Origin: Caballeronia sordidicola | Lineage (GTDB): Bacteria > Pseudomonadota > Gammaproteobacteria > Burkholderiales > Burkholderiaceae | Length of the DNA stretch: 64,000 nucleotides | Direction: 5' to 3' | Assembly: GCF_000729995.1 (NCBI RefSeq) | Contig: NZ_JNFG01000011.1 | Coordinates: 124,001 to 188,000 of the forward strand | Translations under genes and position numbers: made by a program | Notes under the pieces: generated by a model | Told to the model about the DNA's origin: nothing | The model's input: the letters and a program-made list of their open reading frames with translations, nothing else | The model's database searches: none | Shown: positions 38,311-48,351 of the stretch, in pieces | Numbering within the stretch: position 1 is the stretch's first letter | Layout: each line of letters starts with the position of its first letter

Positions 38311-38557
38311 CGGCCTCGCGGCTTTCGCCGTTCCGGCCGACCCTTTGGACCCTGTATTTGGGCCCCGCTTTGAGCCCTCTACTCAGTACCGACCCAACCG
38401 AGTTTTTATTCTTTGCACCCGCTGGCAGAGAGGGAATGGCGATCGCCCTGGCTTTCGACACTCCGGGGGAAGGAACTGACCGGTTATGGGCCACTGCCCG
38501 TTTCGACTCGATCGAGCCGCGTACCGTCGTTCTCTTCCCGCTAGCAGTCTTAACCAT
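38311..38557 (-). other. Probable 5' coding part of rpoD in a different frame
   Basis: From ATG 38,557, with GGGG nine bases before, the translation MVKTASGKRTTVRGS continues as Lys/Ser-rich low complexity down to about 38,375. From there composition favours the main rpoD frame ([15 protein letters not shown]). In the main frame a TGA at 38,383-38,385 blocks extension. A single indel between about 38,370 and 38,385 would join the two. Confidence 0.5.
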
Positions 38558-38650
38558 GCCTGCCCCATCTCAATCCTCACCTCAAACGCAAATGAGCACA
38601 AAAGTCAAAAAAACAACTTGCTGAAAACCTTTAATTGTAGCATGCGCGTC

Positions 38651-40531
38651 TTAAATGTCCCGACTCACCCCACGCGACGCCTTAATTTGAGCAGCTTTAA
38701 CCGATAAATCCGAAAATTCGGCAATTTCTTCCGCAGTCAAGCTCGATTGCTGCGCCAGTTGATCCAGCCGATTCCTATAGCTGTCGTGACGCAACTTGAC
38801 AACCGTCGCATGCAACTCTTCCGCGAGCAGCTTTTTCTGTTCCTGCACGCGTTCGTTGGCGCTTTCGTCATCCGGATCACGCATCAACAGATCCCGTACA
38901 TTTTCATCATAGGCGAGAATTTCCTGGAAGATATCCTCGTAGGTCGGAGCGTTTGCAGCGTTGCGCAACAGATCCGACAACATCTGGAACTCCGCCGTTT
39001 CACCTAGTTCCCGCGCGTGCCCGATCACCTCGCTGAACAACTCGCCGTGCTCGGTCATGGTGACCAGCGTCTGCTCGCTCTCGTGATCGAGCGTGGCGTA
39101 GATGCCCGGGTACATCACCAGGTTGCGCAGCGCGCGCTGCTCATGGCCCTTTACGCGACGACGCTCGCTCTTCGGCAGCGCAGCGCGGGCGACGGCCGCC
39201 GCGCGCGAATCGATGTCACACAATGCCGCGATTTCGCCGAAAGGTGTATTCAGCCGATCGGCCAGCATGTGCAGGATCTGCACGCGCAACGCGTTCGCCG
39301 GTAATGCCTGAAGCAGCGGCTTTGCATCGAAAAGCGCCTTGGCGCGGCCTTCCGGCTGGTCGAGTTCCTTGTCGTTCAGGACCTCGTTCAGCAGGAACTG
39401 CGACAGCGGCATCGCACGATCGACCTGCTCGCCGAAACCATCGGTGCCGAATTCCCGAACGTAGCTGTCCGGGTCGTGTTCCTTCGGCAAGAACAGGAAA
39501 CGGATCGTGCGGTTGTCGGCGGCGTGCGGCAAGCAGGCGTCCAGTGCACGGCGCGCGGCGCGGCGGCCGGCCGAATCGCCGTCGAAACTGAAAACGACGG
39601 TATCTGTCTGACGAAACAACTTCTGGACGTGGATTGCCGTGCAAGCCGTGCCAAGCGTCGCAACGGCGTTCGCAAAACCCAGTTGCGCCAGCGCGACGAC
39701 GTCCATGTACCCTTCGACGACCAGCGCGTACCCGAGTTCGCGAATGGCCAGCCGCGCTTCGAAAAGGCCGTATAACTCGCTGCCTTTGCTGAACAACGGC
39801 GTTTCGGGCGAATTCAGGTACTTCGGTTCGCCGCCGTCGAGCACGCGTCCGCCAAAGCCGATCACGTTGCCCTTCACATTGCGGATGGGGAACATGACGC
39901 GTTCGCGGAAGCGGTCGTATCGGCGAGACTGGCCCTGGTTGTCGCTTTTCTCGCTGACGATCACCAGACCCGCTTCCACCAGATTGTCGTTCTTGTAATC
40001 CGGGAATGCCGTTTCCAGGCTCTGCCAGCCGTCGGGCGCGTAGCCGAGTCCGAAGCGCAACGCGATCTCGCCCGTCAGGCCACGCTTTTTCAAATATTCG
40101 ATAGCGTTGGGCGCGCCCCGCAATTGCTTGCGATAGAACTCGCAAGCAGTCTGCATGACTTCGGTCAACGCGACGCTGACCGCTTTGCTCGGCGCGGGTG
40201 CGTAACCTTCGCCACCCGATCCGCCGACGCGCATCGACTGTTCCTGCGGCACGGTCAAGCCGCAAGACTGGGCGAGGTCCTTGACGGCTTCCGGGAATGT
40301 GAGCCCGGTGTGCTCCATGAGAAAGCTGATCGCCGTGCCGTGCGCGCCGCAGCCGAAGCAGTGATAGAACTGCTTCGTCGGGCTGACCGTGAACGACGGG
40401 CTCTTCTCGTTATGGAATGGGCACAGGCCCATGAAGTTCGCGCCGCCCTTCTTCAACTGGACGAACTTGCCCACCACGTCGACGATATCGACGCGGTTCA
40501 GCAAGTCCTGAAGAAACGAATGCGGAATCAC
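38651..40531 (-). CDS. dnaG: DNA primase
   Basis: 626 residues. The N-terminal zinc ribbon has CPFHNEKSPSF and CFGCGAHG; the catalytic core has the TOPRIM domain with VVEGYMDVVAL and FSFDGDSAGRRAA (the Glu and Asp-x-Asp metal ligands); a C-terminal DnaB-interaction region follows. It makes RNA primers at the replication fork. It lies 76 bp after yqeY and 94 bp before the probable rpoD start, the standard macromolecular-synthesis arrangement. Confidence 0.97.
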   Translation of the reverse strand: MIPHSFLQDLLNRVDIVDVVGKFVQLKKGGANFMGLCPFHNEKSPSFTVSPTKQFYHCFGCGAHGTAISFLMEHTGLTFPEAVKDLAQSCGLTVPQEQSMRVGGSGGEGYAPAPSKAVSVALTEVMQTACEFYRKQLRGAPNAIEYLKKRGLTGEIALRFGLGYAPDGWQSLETAFPDYKNDNLVEAGLVIVSEKSDNQGQSRRYDRFRERVMFPIRNVKGNVIGFGGRVLDGGEPKYLNSPETPLFSKGSELYGLFEARLAIRELGYALVVEGYMDVVALAQLGFANAVATLGTACTAIHVQKLFRQTDTVVFSFDGDSAGRRAARRALDACLPHAADNRTIRFLFLPKEHDPDSYVREFGTDGFGEQVDRAMPLSQFLLNEVLNDKELDQPEGRAKALFDAKPLLQALPANALRVQILHMLADRLNTPFGEIAALCDIDSRAAAVARAALPKSERRRVKGHEQRALRNLVMYPGIYATLDHESEQTLVTMTEHGELFSEVIGHARELGETAEFQMLSDLLRNAANAPTYEDIFQEILAYDENVRDLLMRDPDDESANERVQEQKKLLAEELHATVVKLRHDSYRNRLDQLAQQSSLTAEEIAEFSDLSVKAAQIKASRGVSRDI

Positions 40532-40607
40532 TTAGTGAGTTTTCTGGGTCAGACTTTCTTAAGCACTTGAAGCCAAGCTCGTTTCTCTTAACTTCTCTTG
40601 AACAAGC

Positions 40608-41054
40608 TTATTTGGCGAGCGCCGCTTTGACCAGGCCCGACACCGCCGTCATATCTGCACGCCCCGCCAGCTTCGGTTTCAGCACGCCCATCACCTTGCC
40701 CATGTCCTGCGGTCCGGCTGCACCGGTTGCCGCCACAGCAGCCTGGATCTCGGCGTTGATGTCGTCATCGGACAGTTGCTCGGGCATGTAGGCCGCCAGG
40801 ACGCCCAGCTCGGCTTGCTCCTTCGCCACGAGGTCGTCGCGTCCGGCCGTCTGGAACTGGCTGATCGAGTCCTTGCGTTGCTTGATCATTTTGTCGATGA
40901 CGGCCGTGATGGCTGCATCGTCCAGCGTCACGCGCTCGTCGACTTCGCGCTGCTTGATTGCCGAGAGCAGCAGCCGGATGGTGCCGAGGCGCTCGGTTTC
41001 GCGGGCGCGCATCGCAGTTTTCATGTCGTCGGTGATCTGATCTTTGAGGCTCAT
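40608..41054 (-). CDS. yqeY: GatB/YqeY domain protein
   Basis: 148 residues with the family pattern SLKDQITDDMKTAMRARET near the start, RLGTIRLLLSAIKQREVDE, and AYMPEQLSDDDI. The C-terminus resembles the tRNA-binding tail domain of GatB, so it may contact tRNA or act in amidotransferase quality control; its precise function is not settled. It is first in the gene string leading to dnaG and rpoD. In related genomes rpsU is usually just upstream, but here it is not found. Confidence 0.93.
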   Translation of the reverse strand: MSLKDQITDDMKTAMRARETERLGTIRLLLSAIKQREVDERVTLDDAAITAVIDKMIKQRKDSISQFQTAGRDDLVAKEQAELGVLAAYMPEQLSDDDINAEIQAAVAATGAAGPQDMGKVMGVLKPKLAGRADMTAVSGLVKAALAK

Positions 41055-41134
41055 TGCTTAAGAACTCTGCTGGTGCTGTGTTAATAGATTGCAGACATGA
41101 GAATGCAGACGTCAGCCGTTCATGGCGCTAAAGC

Positions 41135-41166
41135 AAAAACCCGCTTGGGACGTTTCCTCAAGCGGG
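41135..41166 (-). terminator. Intrinsic terminator upstream of yqeY
   Basis: On the minus strand CCCGCTTG and CAAGCGGG form a perfect eight-base-pair stem with an eleven-base loop, followed by five T residues. It begins two bases after the stop of a 36-codon frame and 80 bp before yqeY, so it separates an upstream minus-strand transcript from the yqeY-dnaG-rpoD string. Confidence 0.75.
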
Positions 41167-41167
41167 A

Positions 41168-41278
41168 TCATGAACGGGGTGATTCGGGTACCTTTGAAGC
41201 TGGCCGGAGCGACGCCGAGGCACGGTCCCGAGACAGGTCGAGTGGCCACTCGCAGCAGGGATCGTCTTCTATCTTCAT
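41168..41278 (-). CDS. Possible 36-residue small protein ending at a terminator
   Basis: ATG 41,278 with GGGGGTGATCC just before it opens MKIEDDPCCEWPLDLSRDRA and ends at TGA 41,168, immediately followed by the terminator hairpin. No family is recognised. It occupies the place where rpsU is expected. It may instead be a non-coding transcript or chance. The remainder of 41,279-41,445 holds no visible gene. Confidence 0.3.
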   Translation of the reverse strand: MKIEDDPCCEWPLDLSRDRASASLRPASKVPESPRS

Positions 41279-41445
41279 GGATCACCCCCGGTTTTCACTC
41301 ATTATGTGCTCGCGCCCGCTCGTGCCGATTGCCGCTACGACAAAGCAGTATAGCAGGTCGAAACCATGATTTCCCAGGGGTTAGCAGCGCTACGCGGATA
41401 CCGGTCCTTACGGGTGAAAGCCATGCTGGTCATGCCTTTGCGGCT

Positions 41446-42657
41446 CTACGCCCGAACCAACTCAGCCGCCGCTTCGCCCGCCGCCACGCCCGACGCCCAT
41501 GCCCACTGGAAGTTGTAGCCGCCGAGCCAGCCAGTGACATCGACCGCCTCGCCGATGAAATATAAACCCGCGACACGCGAACTCATCATCGTGGTCGATG
41601 AAAGCTCGCGCGTGTCCACTCCGCCGCGCGTGACCTCGGCCTTCCGATACCCTTCCGTGCCGTTCGGCGTGAGCGTCCAGCGCGACAGTGATTCGCCGAT
41701 CTGTCGCAGCGTTTTGTCGGGGAGATCGGCGAGACGGGCGTCGGTGGGCACGCGCTGCACGTCGAGCCAGGTTTGAGCGAGCCGTGCCGGCACGCGCTCG
41801 GCGAGAAACGTGCCGACTTGTTTGCGCGTTTCCCGCTTGGCCGCGATCAGTTCGCTGGTGGCATCGACGCCGGGCAACAAGTCGATGCAAATCGGCTCCG
41901 AGGGATTCCAGTAGCTCGAAATCTGCAGCACGCCCGGCCCCGATAACCCGCGATGCGTGAGCAGCAGGTCCTCGCTGAATTCTCCTCGGCCGCGGCCTGC
42001 ACCCGCACTGAGTTCCACGGGCACTGACAAGCCGGATAACGCCGCGAACGGTTCCCAGTCGGCAGGAGCGAAGGTCAACGGCACCAGGGCGGGACGGGTA
42101 TCGATGAGCTTGTGGCCGAACTGCTTCGCCAGCCGATACGCAAAATCCGTCGCACCGATTTTCGGGATCGACAAGCCGCCGGTTGCTACGACGAGTGCCG
42201 CGCTCGAGATCGTGCCGGCGTTGCTGTCGAGTGAAAACCGGGTGCCGTCGTGGCGGATCGTTTCGACGGTCACGGGCCGGCGCCAGGTCACGCCGCCCGC
42301 ATCGCATTCGCTTTTCAGGAGCTGGATGATGGATTCGCTGGAGTCATCGCAGAAAAGCTGGCCTTTGTGTTTCTCATGCCAATCCACGCGATAACGCTTG
42401 AGCAGTGCGAGGAAGTCCTGCGGCGTATAGCGAGCAAGCGCAGAGCGACAAAAATGCGGATTCGCCGAGAGGAAGTTGGCCGGCCCGGCATTGATATTCG
42501 TGAAGTTGCAGCGGCCGCCGCCCGAGATCCGGATTTTTTCCGCGAGCCGTTCGGCATGGTCGATCAGGACCACCCGGCGGCCGTTTTGCGCGGCTACCGC
42601 GGCGCACATCATGCCCGCCGCGCCCGCGCCGATCACTGCGATATCGTAGGTTTCCAT
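41446..42657 (-). CDS. HI0933/YhiN-family NAD(P)/FAD-dependent flavoprotein
   Basis: 403 residues from ATG 42,657 (METYDIAVIGAGAAG); ATG 42,666 is equally possible, and the longer frame to 42,834 is an extension without support. The N-terminal FAD motif is IAVIGAGAAGMMCAAVAA, followed by the family's GGGRCNFTN signature (ISGGGRCNFTNINAGP) and GGLSIPKIGATDFAYRLAKQ. The C-terminus has the FAD-contact motif GWLGGYNFQWAWASG. The enzyme is a predicted flavoprotein reductase of unknown substrate. It is divergent from tsaD. Confidence 0.9.
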   Translation of the reverse strand: METYDIAVIGAGAAGMMCAAVAAQNGRRVVLIDHAERLAEKIRISGGGRCNFTNINAGPANFLSANPHFCRSALARYTPQDFLALLKRYRVDWHEKHKGQLFCDDSSESIIQLLKSECDAGGVTWRRPVTVETIRHDGTRFSLDSNAGTISSAALVVATGGLSIPKIGATDFAYRLAKQFGHKLIDTRPALVPLTFAPADWEPFAALSGLSVPVELSAGAGRGRGEFSEDLLLTHRGLSGPGVLQISSYWNPSEPICIDLLPGVDATSELIAAKRETRKQVGTFLAERVPARLAQTWLDVQRVPTDARLADLPDKTLRQIGESLSRWTLTPNGTEGYRKAEVTRGGVDTRELSSTTMMSSRVAGLYFIGEAVDVTGWLGGYNFQWAWASGVAAGEAAAELVRA

Positions 42658-42837
42658 GGCGCGCATTGTAACGGGTGGTGCGCCTGGGTTCGAGGCGCGG
42701 TTGGGCTGCGGACGACGGTGCGAGGGCCGTGACTCGCATTGGCCTGCCGTGACCGTCCATGAGCAAACGTCTTTGGACGAACGAACCGACACCTGGCCAC
42801 TGCTATACTCATTTGTTACTCCAAATACCCCCATCCC

Positions 42838-43866
42838 ATGCTTGTTCTAGGCATCGAAAGTTCCTGCGACGAAACCGGCGTTGCGCTCTACGACACCGAG
42901 CGAGGCCTGCTTTCGCACGCGCTGCATTCGCAAATCGCCATGCATCGGGAATATGGCGGTGTCGTGCCGGAACTGGCCTCCCGCGATCACATCCGCCGGG
43001 CACTGCCTCTTCTCGAGCAAGTCATGGCAGAAGCCGGCACGGTGCCAACGGATATCGACGCTATCGCGTTCACGCAAGGCCCTGGTCTCGCCGGGGCGCT
43101 TCTGGTTGGCGCGAGCATCGCCAATTCACTCGCCATGGCGTGGGACTTGCCGACTGTCGGGATTCATCATCTGGAAGGGCATTTGCTGTCGCCGCTGCTG
43201 GTGAGCGAGCCGCCGCCGTTTCCGTTCGTCGCGTTATTGGTGTCGGGCGGCCATACGCAATTGATGCGCGTGACCGATGTCGGCGAGTATGAAACGCTCG
43301 GCGAGACGCTGGACGACGCCGCCGGCGAAGCCTTCGATAAAACCGCAAAACTGCTCGGCCTCGGTTATCCGGGTGGCCCGGAAGTCTCGCGGCTCGCCGA
43401 ATTCGGTACCTCCGGCGCAGTAAAACTGCCGCGCCCGATGCTGCATTCCGGCGACCTGGATTTCAGTTTCAGCGGGTTGAAAACCGCGGTACTCACGCAC
43501 AGCCGCAAGCTTGGCGCGAACGTCTGCGAGCAATCGAAAGCGGATCTGGCGCGGGGTTTTGTCGATGCAGCCGTCGATGTGCTGACCACGAAGTCAATCG
43601 CTGCGTTAAAGCAGACAGGCCTGAACCGGCTGGTCGTGGCGGGTGGCGTGGGCGCGAACCGGCAATTGCGCGAGGCGCTGTCCGCGGCCGCGAAAAAGCG
43701 TCGCTTCGAAGTGCATTACCCGGACTTATCGCTGTGTACCGATAACGGCGCCATGATCGCTCTCGCCGGAGCATTGCGCCTCGCGCGCTGGCCCGATCAG
43801 GCCGTGCGCGACTATGCGTTCACGGTGAAACCGCGCTGGGATTTGACATCGCTGGCAGCTGCGTAA
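42838..43866 (+). CDS. tsaD: tRNA N6-threonylcarbamoyladenosine transferase
   Basis: 342 residues. Metal ligands are in [12 protein letters not shown] (the HxxxH pair), with LVSGGHTQL and the ATP-binding [11 protein letters not shown]; the N-terminus is [15 protein letters not shown]. It transfers threonylcarbamoyl to A37 of ANN-decoding tRNAs, with TsaB and TsaE elsewhere. A TATACT about 20 bp before the ATG could be its -10 box. Essential gene, standard length. Confidence 0.97.
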   Translation: MLVLGIESSCDETGVALYDTERGLLSHALHSQIAMHREYGGVVPELASRDHIRRALPLLEQVMAEAGTVPTDIDAIAFTQGPGLAGALLVGASIANSLAMAWDLPTVGIHHLEGHLLSPLLVSEPPPFPFVALLVSGGHTQLMRVTDVGEYETLGETLDDAAGEAFDKTAKLLGLGYPGGPEVSRLAEFGTSGAVKLPRPMLHSGDLDFSFSGLKTAVLTHSRKLGANVCEQSKADLARGFVDAAVDVLTTKSIAALKQTGLNRLVVAGGVGANRQLREALSAAAKKRRFEVHYPDLSLCTDNGAMIALAGALRLARWPDQAVRDYAFTVKPRWDLTSLAAA

Positions 43867-43881
43867 GTGGCTGCTGCATGT

Positions 43882-44700
43882 TCAGGCAACTGCGGCTGAA
43901 ACCCGCTTGTCACGTTCGATCACGGCATACGCGCTGTGATTGTGTATCGACTCGAAGTTCTCGGCTTCCAGCACATAGGCCACAATTCGTTCGTCGGCAT
44001 TTAGTCGCGTGGCGACATCGCGAACCAGGTCTTCAACGAATTTCGGGTTCTCGTAAGCACGCTCGGTCACGAACTTCTCGTCGGGCCGCTTCAGCAAACC
44101 CCACAACTCGCACGACGCCTCTTCCTCAGCAATCCGGATCAAATCCTCGATCGCGACATCACCCTCCAACTCCGCCGCGATAGTCACATGCGAGCGCTGG
44201 TTATGCGCGCCGTATTGCGAAATCTGCTTCGAGCACGGGCACAGGCTGGTCACCGGCACGAGCACTTTCAGCGAGATGCGAGTCTCGCCATTACGCACTT
44301 CACCGGTTAGCGTGACCTCGTAATCCATCAAACTTTGCACGCCAGACACTGGCGCCGTCTTCATGATGAAGTACGGAAACGACACTTCGATACGCCCCGA
44401 ATGCGCCTCAAGCTTCGCCAGCATCGACGCAAGCATGGTCCGGAATGCGGCCTGGTCGAGCGGCGCGCGATGTTCGTCGAGTAAAGCGACGAAGCGCGAC
44501 ATGTGCGTGCCTTTTTGATCGGCGGGAAGATGAACGTCGAGATTCCAGACGCCCACGCCCGGCTGCAATTCGCCGTTCGAAGTCCGGATGGTCAGCGGAT
44601 ATCGAACTGCTTTTACGCCCACGCGCTGAATTGGAATCTGTCGGACGTCGAGCGAACTCTGGACATCGGGCATCGCAAAGGCGGGATTCATCTGATTCAT
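43882..44700 (-). CDS. folE2: GTP cyclohydrolase I, type IB
   Basis: 272 residues; ATG 44,700 follows AAGGAAAAAG. Recognisable are [13 protein letters not shown] near the start, the zinc cysteine region [21 protein letters not shown], and the closing [20 protein letters not shown]. FolE2 opens the GTP ring to dihydroneopterin triphosphate for folate, using varied metals in place of strict zinc; in many bacteria it serves when zinc is scarce. No Zur box is evident. It is convergent with tsaD, 15 bp apart. Confidence 0.95.
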   Translation of the reverse strand: MNQMNPAFAMPDVQSSLDVRQIPIQRVGVKAVRYPLTIRTSNGELQPGVGVWNLDVHLPADQKGTHMSRFVALLDEHRAPLDQAAFRTMLASMLAKLEAHSGRIEVSFPYFIMKTAPVSGVQSLMDYEVTLTGEVRNGETRISLKVLVPVTSLCPCSKQISQYGAHNQRSHVTIAAELEGDVAIEDLIRIAEEEASCELWGLLKRPDEKFVTERAYENPKFVEDLVRDVATRLNADERIVAYVLEAENFESIHNHSAYAVIERDKRVSAAVA

Positions 44701-44763
44701 TCTTTTTCCTTGTCCATGGGGTCAATCGCGTCGCGCGAACCTTGAGCGCCCACGGATAAAACC

Positions 44764-44790
44764 AAAAAGGGCGTCCCCGACGCCCTTTTT
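44764..44790. terminator. Bidirectional terminator between dxs and folE2
   Basis: AAAAAGGGCGT and ACGCCCTTTTT pair around a CCCCG loop, giving a T-run on either strand. It ends the minus-strand dxs transcript 19 bp after the stop. Confidence 0.85.
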
Positions 44791-44808
44791 CACCACACGT
44801 TCTTCGCG

Positions 44809-46725
44809 TCAGGCGACGCGTTTCGTCAGCTTGCCCGCATCGGCTTCGACGGCGTTGCTCAGAAAGCGCTCGCGTATCGACTTGGCAATGCCTGCGCCAT
44901 CCAGCCCGCACGATGCCAGCAGCTTGACCGGATCGCCGTGATCGATGAATACATCGGGCAAGCCCAGTTGCAGTACGGGCTTGATGACCGAGTTCGCCAA
45001 CAGGCTTTCCACGCATGCCGAGCCCGCGCCGCCCATGATCGCGCCTTCTTCCACGGTCACGAGCGCGTCGTGCGTGGCGGCAAGTTCACGCAGCAATTCG
45101 GCATCGATCGGCTTCACGAAGCGCATGTTCGCGACGGTGGCGTCCAGTTCCTCGGCAGCCGCCAGCGAAGGCGCGACCATGGTCCCGAATGCAAGGATCG
45201 CGATACGCTTGCCCGAACCCACTTTCTGCGACGACTCGCGACGGATTTCGCCCTTGCCAAGCGGAATTGCAGTCATCTTCTTGACGATTTTCACGCCCGT
45301 GCCGGCGCCACGCGGATAACGCACAGCGGACGGATTGGGCTGCTGCAAGCCGGTGTACAGCATCTGACGGCATTCGTCTTCGTCTGAAGCCGCCATCACC
45401 GTCATGTTCGGAATGCAGCGCAGGAACGCGAGATCGTAGTTGCCCGCGTGCGTCGCGCCGTCCGCGCCCACCAGACCGGCACGATCGATAGCGAATACCA
45501 CCGGCAGGTTCTGCAACGCAACGTCATGGATCAACTGGTCGTAGGCGCGCTGCAAGAACGTGGAATAGATTGCGACCACCGGGCGCATGCCGTCGGCGGC
45601 GAGACCGCCCGCGAACGTCACTGCGTGTTGTTCTGCAATACCCACATCGAAATAACGATCCGGGAAACGCTTCTCGAACTCCACCATGCCCGAGCCTTCG
45701 CGCATGGCCGGCGTAATGCCGACGACCCGCGAATCCTGCTCGGCGGCGTCGCACAGCCATTCGCCGAATACTTGCGTGTAAGTCTTCTTCGATGGTGCCG
45801 TCGACGGCTTGATTCCTTCTGCCGGATTGAACTTGCCGGGACCGTGATAGAGGACCGGATCGGCTTCAGCGAGCTTGTAGCCCTGCCCCTTCTTCGTCAC
45901 GACGTGCAGGAACTGCGGGCCGCGCAATTCCTTGATGTTTTGCAGCGTGGGAATCAGCGATTCCAGATCATGCCCATCGATCGGACCGATATAGTTAAAG
46001 CCGAATTCCTCGAACAACGTGGCCGGAACAATCATGCCCTTCGCGTGTTCCTCGAGCTTGCGCGCGAGGTCCAGCATGGGCGGTGCGACACGCAGCACGC
46101 GTTCCACACCGGCACGCGCTGCCGCGTAGAAACGCCCCGACATCAGGCGCGCCAGATGGCGATTCAGCGCGCCGACCGGCGGCGAGATCGACATGTCGTT
46201 GTCGTTCAGGATCACGAGCAGCGGCACATCGTCAGCCACACCTGCATTGTTCATGGCCTCGAACGCCATGCCGGCAGTCATCGCGCCATCGCCGATCACG
46301 GCGATCGAATAACGGTTGTCGCCCTGCAGTTTGCTGGCCATCGCCATGCCGAGCGCCGCCGAAATGGACGTGCTGGAATGCGCGGTGCCGAAGGTGTCGT
46401 ATTTCGATTCGCTACGGCGCGGGAAGCCGGAAATGCCGCCGGCCTGGCGCAGCGTCTTCATCTGATCGCGACGGCCGGTCAGGATCTTGTGCGGATAAGT
46501 CTGATGACCCACGTCCCAGACAATGCGGTCGTGCGGGGTATCGAAGACGTAATGGAGCGCGATCGTCAGTTCGACCGTTCCGAGATTCGACGACAAATGC
46601 CCGCCCGTCTGCGACACGCTGTCGAGCACGTAGGCACGCAGCTCTTCGGCCAGCGGTTTTAGTTCGTGGCGGTCCAGGGCGCGCAAGGCGGCCGGATCGT
46701 CGATGGTTTTCAGCAAGTCGTACAT
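44809..46725 (-). CDS. dxs: 1-Deoxy-D-xylulose-5-phosphate synthase
   Basis: 638 residues. The ThDP motif is [20 protein letters not shown], preceded by [20 protein letters not shown]. The transketolase pyrimidine domain has [15 protein letters not shown] and [15 protein letters not shown]. It joins pyruvate and glyceraldehyde-3-phosphate in the first step of the MEP isoprenoid route. Downstream of ispA and xseB in the same direction, as is common in proteobacteria; the 125 bp gap to ispA may hold its own promoter. Confidence 0.97.
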   Translation of the reverse strand: MYDLLKTIDDPAALRALDRHELKPLAEELRAYVLDSVSQTGGHLSSNLGTVELTIALHYVFDTPHDRIVWDVGHQTYPHKILTGRRDQMKTLRQAGGISGFPRRSESKYDTFGTAHSSTSISAALGMAMASKLQGDNRYSIAVIGDGAMTAGMAFEAMNNAGVADDVPLLVILNDNDMSISPPVGALNRHLARLMSGRFYAAARAGVERVLRVAPPMLDLARKLEEHAKGMIVPATLFEEFGFNYIGPIDGHDLESLIPTLQNIKELRGPQFLHVVTKKGQGYKLAEADPVLYHGPGKFNPAEGIKPSTAPSKKTYTQVFGEWLCDAAEQDSRVVGITPAMREGSGMVEFEKRFPDRYFDVGIAEQHAVTFAGGLAADGMRPVVAIYSTFLQRAYDQLIHDVALQNLPVVFAIDRAGLVGADGATHAGNYDLAFLRCIPNMTVMAASDEDECRQMLYTGLQQPNPSAVRYPRGAGTGVKIVKKMTAIPLGKGEIRRESSQKVGSGKRIAILAFGTMVAPSLAAAEELDATVANMRFVKPIDAELLRELAATHDALVTVEEGAIMGGAGSACVESLLANSVIKPVLQLGLPDVFIDHGDPVKLLASCGLDGAGIAKSIRERFLSNAVEADAGKLTKRVA

Positions 46726-46850
46726 CGTCGTCCCATTTAGGAAAACTGGCGGAAGCCGTTCGGTTGTTACCCGGCGCTGCTCGAGGCAGCATGCGTAAGG
46801 TGCATAAATTGCATAGGCACGCCCGCCGGTCCCGCGTTTTATCGTATGTT

Positions 46851-47735
46851 TCAGTGCACCCGGTTTACAACCAGGTCAGCCAATTCCCCGAGCCGACCGG
46901 CACGCGGGCCGAAAGGCGCGAGCGCGGCGTGCGCATCGCGGCCCAGTTGTGCCGCCAGTTCGCGCGATGCATCGAGTCCGATGATCGACACGTAGGTCGG
47001 CTTGTCATCTTTCGCGTCCTTGCCTGCCGTTTTGCCCAGCGTAGCCGAGTCGGCCGTGACGTCGAGAATGTCGTCCACCACCTGGAACGCAAGTCCGATT
47101 GCGGCGGCGTAAGCGTCCAGCGCGTTCATGGCAGCTGCATCCGGGGCTTCGCCACAGAGTGCACCCATTCGCACGGCCGCGCGCAGCAATGCACCGGTTT
47201 TCTTGCGATGCATGGTTTCAAGTTCCGGTCGCGACAGCTTGCGACCCACGCTTTCCAGATCGATTGCCTGACCGCCCGCCATGCCGACCGAACCGCTTGC
47301 GAGCGCCAGTTCGCGCGTGAGCGACGCCTGTTGCGCCGCGCTCAGGCCGTTGTCCGCCGTCAGCGCAACGAAAGCCTGCGATTGCAAAGCGTCACCCACC
47401 AATAATGCCGTGGCTTCGTCATATTGCACGTGTACCGTTGGTTTTCCGCGACGCAAGGCGTCGTCGTCCATGGCCGGCATGTCGTCATGCACCAGCGAAT
47501 ACACATGAATCATCTCGAGCGCCGCGCTCGCCGCTTCCAGTTGCTGCGAACCGGCGCCGGTCAGCTCGCCGGCTGCGTGGCACAACAGCGGGCGAACCCG
47601 TTTGCCGCCGCCGAGCACCGCGTAGCGCATGGCTTCATGCAGTTTGGCGGGCGCGACGTCCGTTCCCGGCAAATAATGCTCCAGCGCCGTTTCCACGCGG
47701 TCAAGACTCGCGCGCATCCATTGATCGAAAGTCAT
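46851..47735 (-). CDS. ispA: Farnesyl diphosphate synthase
   Basis: 294 residues with the first Asp-rich motif [20 protein letters not shown] and the second [11 protein letters not shown], plus [15 protein letters not shown]. It condenses IPP with DMAPP and GPP to farnesyl diphosphate. Its ATG overlaps the xseB stop as ATGA, so the two are translationally coupled. Confidence 0.96.
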   Translation of the reverse strand: MTFDQWMRASLDRVETALEHYLPGTDVAPAKLHEAMRYAVLGGGKRVRPLLCHAAGELTGAGSQQLEAASAALEMIHVYSLVHDDMPAMDDDALRRGKPTVHVQYDEATALLVGDALQSQAFVALTADNGLSAAQQASLTRELALASGSVGMAGGQAIDLESVGRKLSRPELETMHRKKTGALLRAAVRMGALCGEAPDAAAMNALDAYAAAIGLAFQVVDDILDVTADSATLGKTAGKDAKDDKPTYVSIIGLDASRELAAQLGRDAHAALAPFGPRAGRLGELADLVVNRVH

Positions 47736-48055
47736 AAGTCGTCCCCGTTATCTGCCGTTGTGCCGGCGCCCTGAGTGGCGCGCTGGACCTCGGCGGGCAG
47801 CGGTTTTAGTGTGTCGCCGTCGAGCACGCGAACTTGCTGCTCGACCTTCTCTAGTTGTTGTTGGCAAAAGCCGACGAGCGCGGCGCCGCGCCGATAAGCC
47901 GCCAGCGATTCTTCAAGGCTCAGCGCGCCGCCCTCCATGCGCGCCACGAGCCCCTCCAGTTCGGCCAGCGCCGTTTCGTAATTGTCCGGGAGCGGCGCGT
48001 TTTCCGCGCTAGCCGAGCCTTCAGCCGAGCCTTCCTGCGTTGCGGTCTTCGCCAT
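47732..48055 (-). CDS. xseB: Exodeoxyribonuclease VII small subunit
   Basis: 107 residues; core YETALAELEGLVARMEGGALSLEESLAAYRRGAALVGFCQQQL is the standard XseB helical hairpin, extended at both ends by Ala/Ser-rich sequence. It partners XseA in single-strand DNA degradation. First gene of the xseB-ispA-dxs string, divergent from the Rieske oxygenase gene. Confidence 0.95.
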   Translation of the reverse strand: MAKTATQEGSAEGSASAENAPLPDNYETALAELEGLVARMEGGALSLEESLAAYRRGAALVGFCQQQLEKVEQQVRVLDGDTLKPLPAEVQRATQGAGTTADNGDDL

Positions 48056-48275
48056 GAATCGTGGGTGTAATGTCGGATTTTGGGAAACAAGTCCGACATT
48101 CTACGGCAAAAGCGGCTTTTCCGACCTTCAGCGTGCTCTCACCCATGCCTGTGGCCCGTCTCAGGCCATTACTGCCTATCTCTGAAAAGGGGAGAAAGGG
48201 CGTTGGCTCGCGGAACTCCTCACCGGGAATTGACCCAAATCAAGGCCTCAAGCGCCCCTTTGAAAGGGTTTTCGG

Positions 48276-48281
48276 TATAAT
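48276..48281 (+). promoter_or_regulatory. -10 box upstream of the Rieske oxygenase gene
   Basis: A perfect TATAAT lies 70 bp before ATG 48,352, in the 296 bp divergent gap 48,056-48,351. No good -35 is found at 16-18 bp; TTGAAA is only 10 bp away. Treat as tentative. Confidence 0.35.
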
Positions 48282-48351
48282 CGCGGGCTCCCTAAATCGA
48301 ATTTTCGATGGTTGGGTTGTTCACTGCTTTCACGTCTTCACGGGAGTGGGA

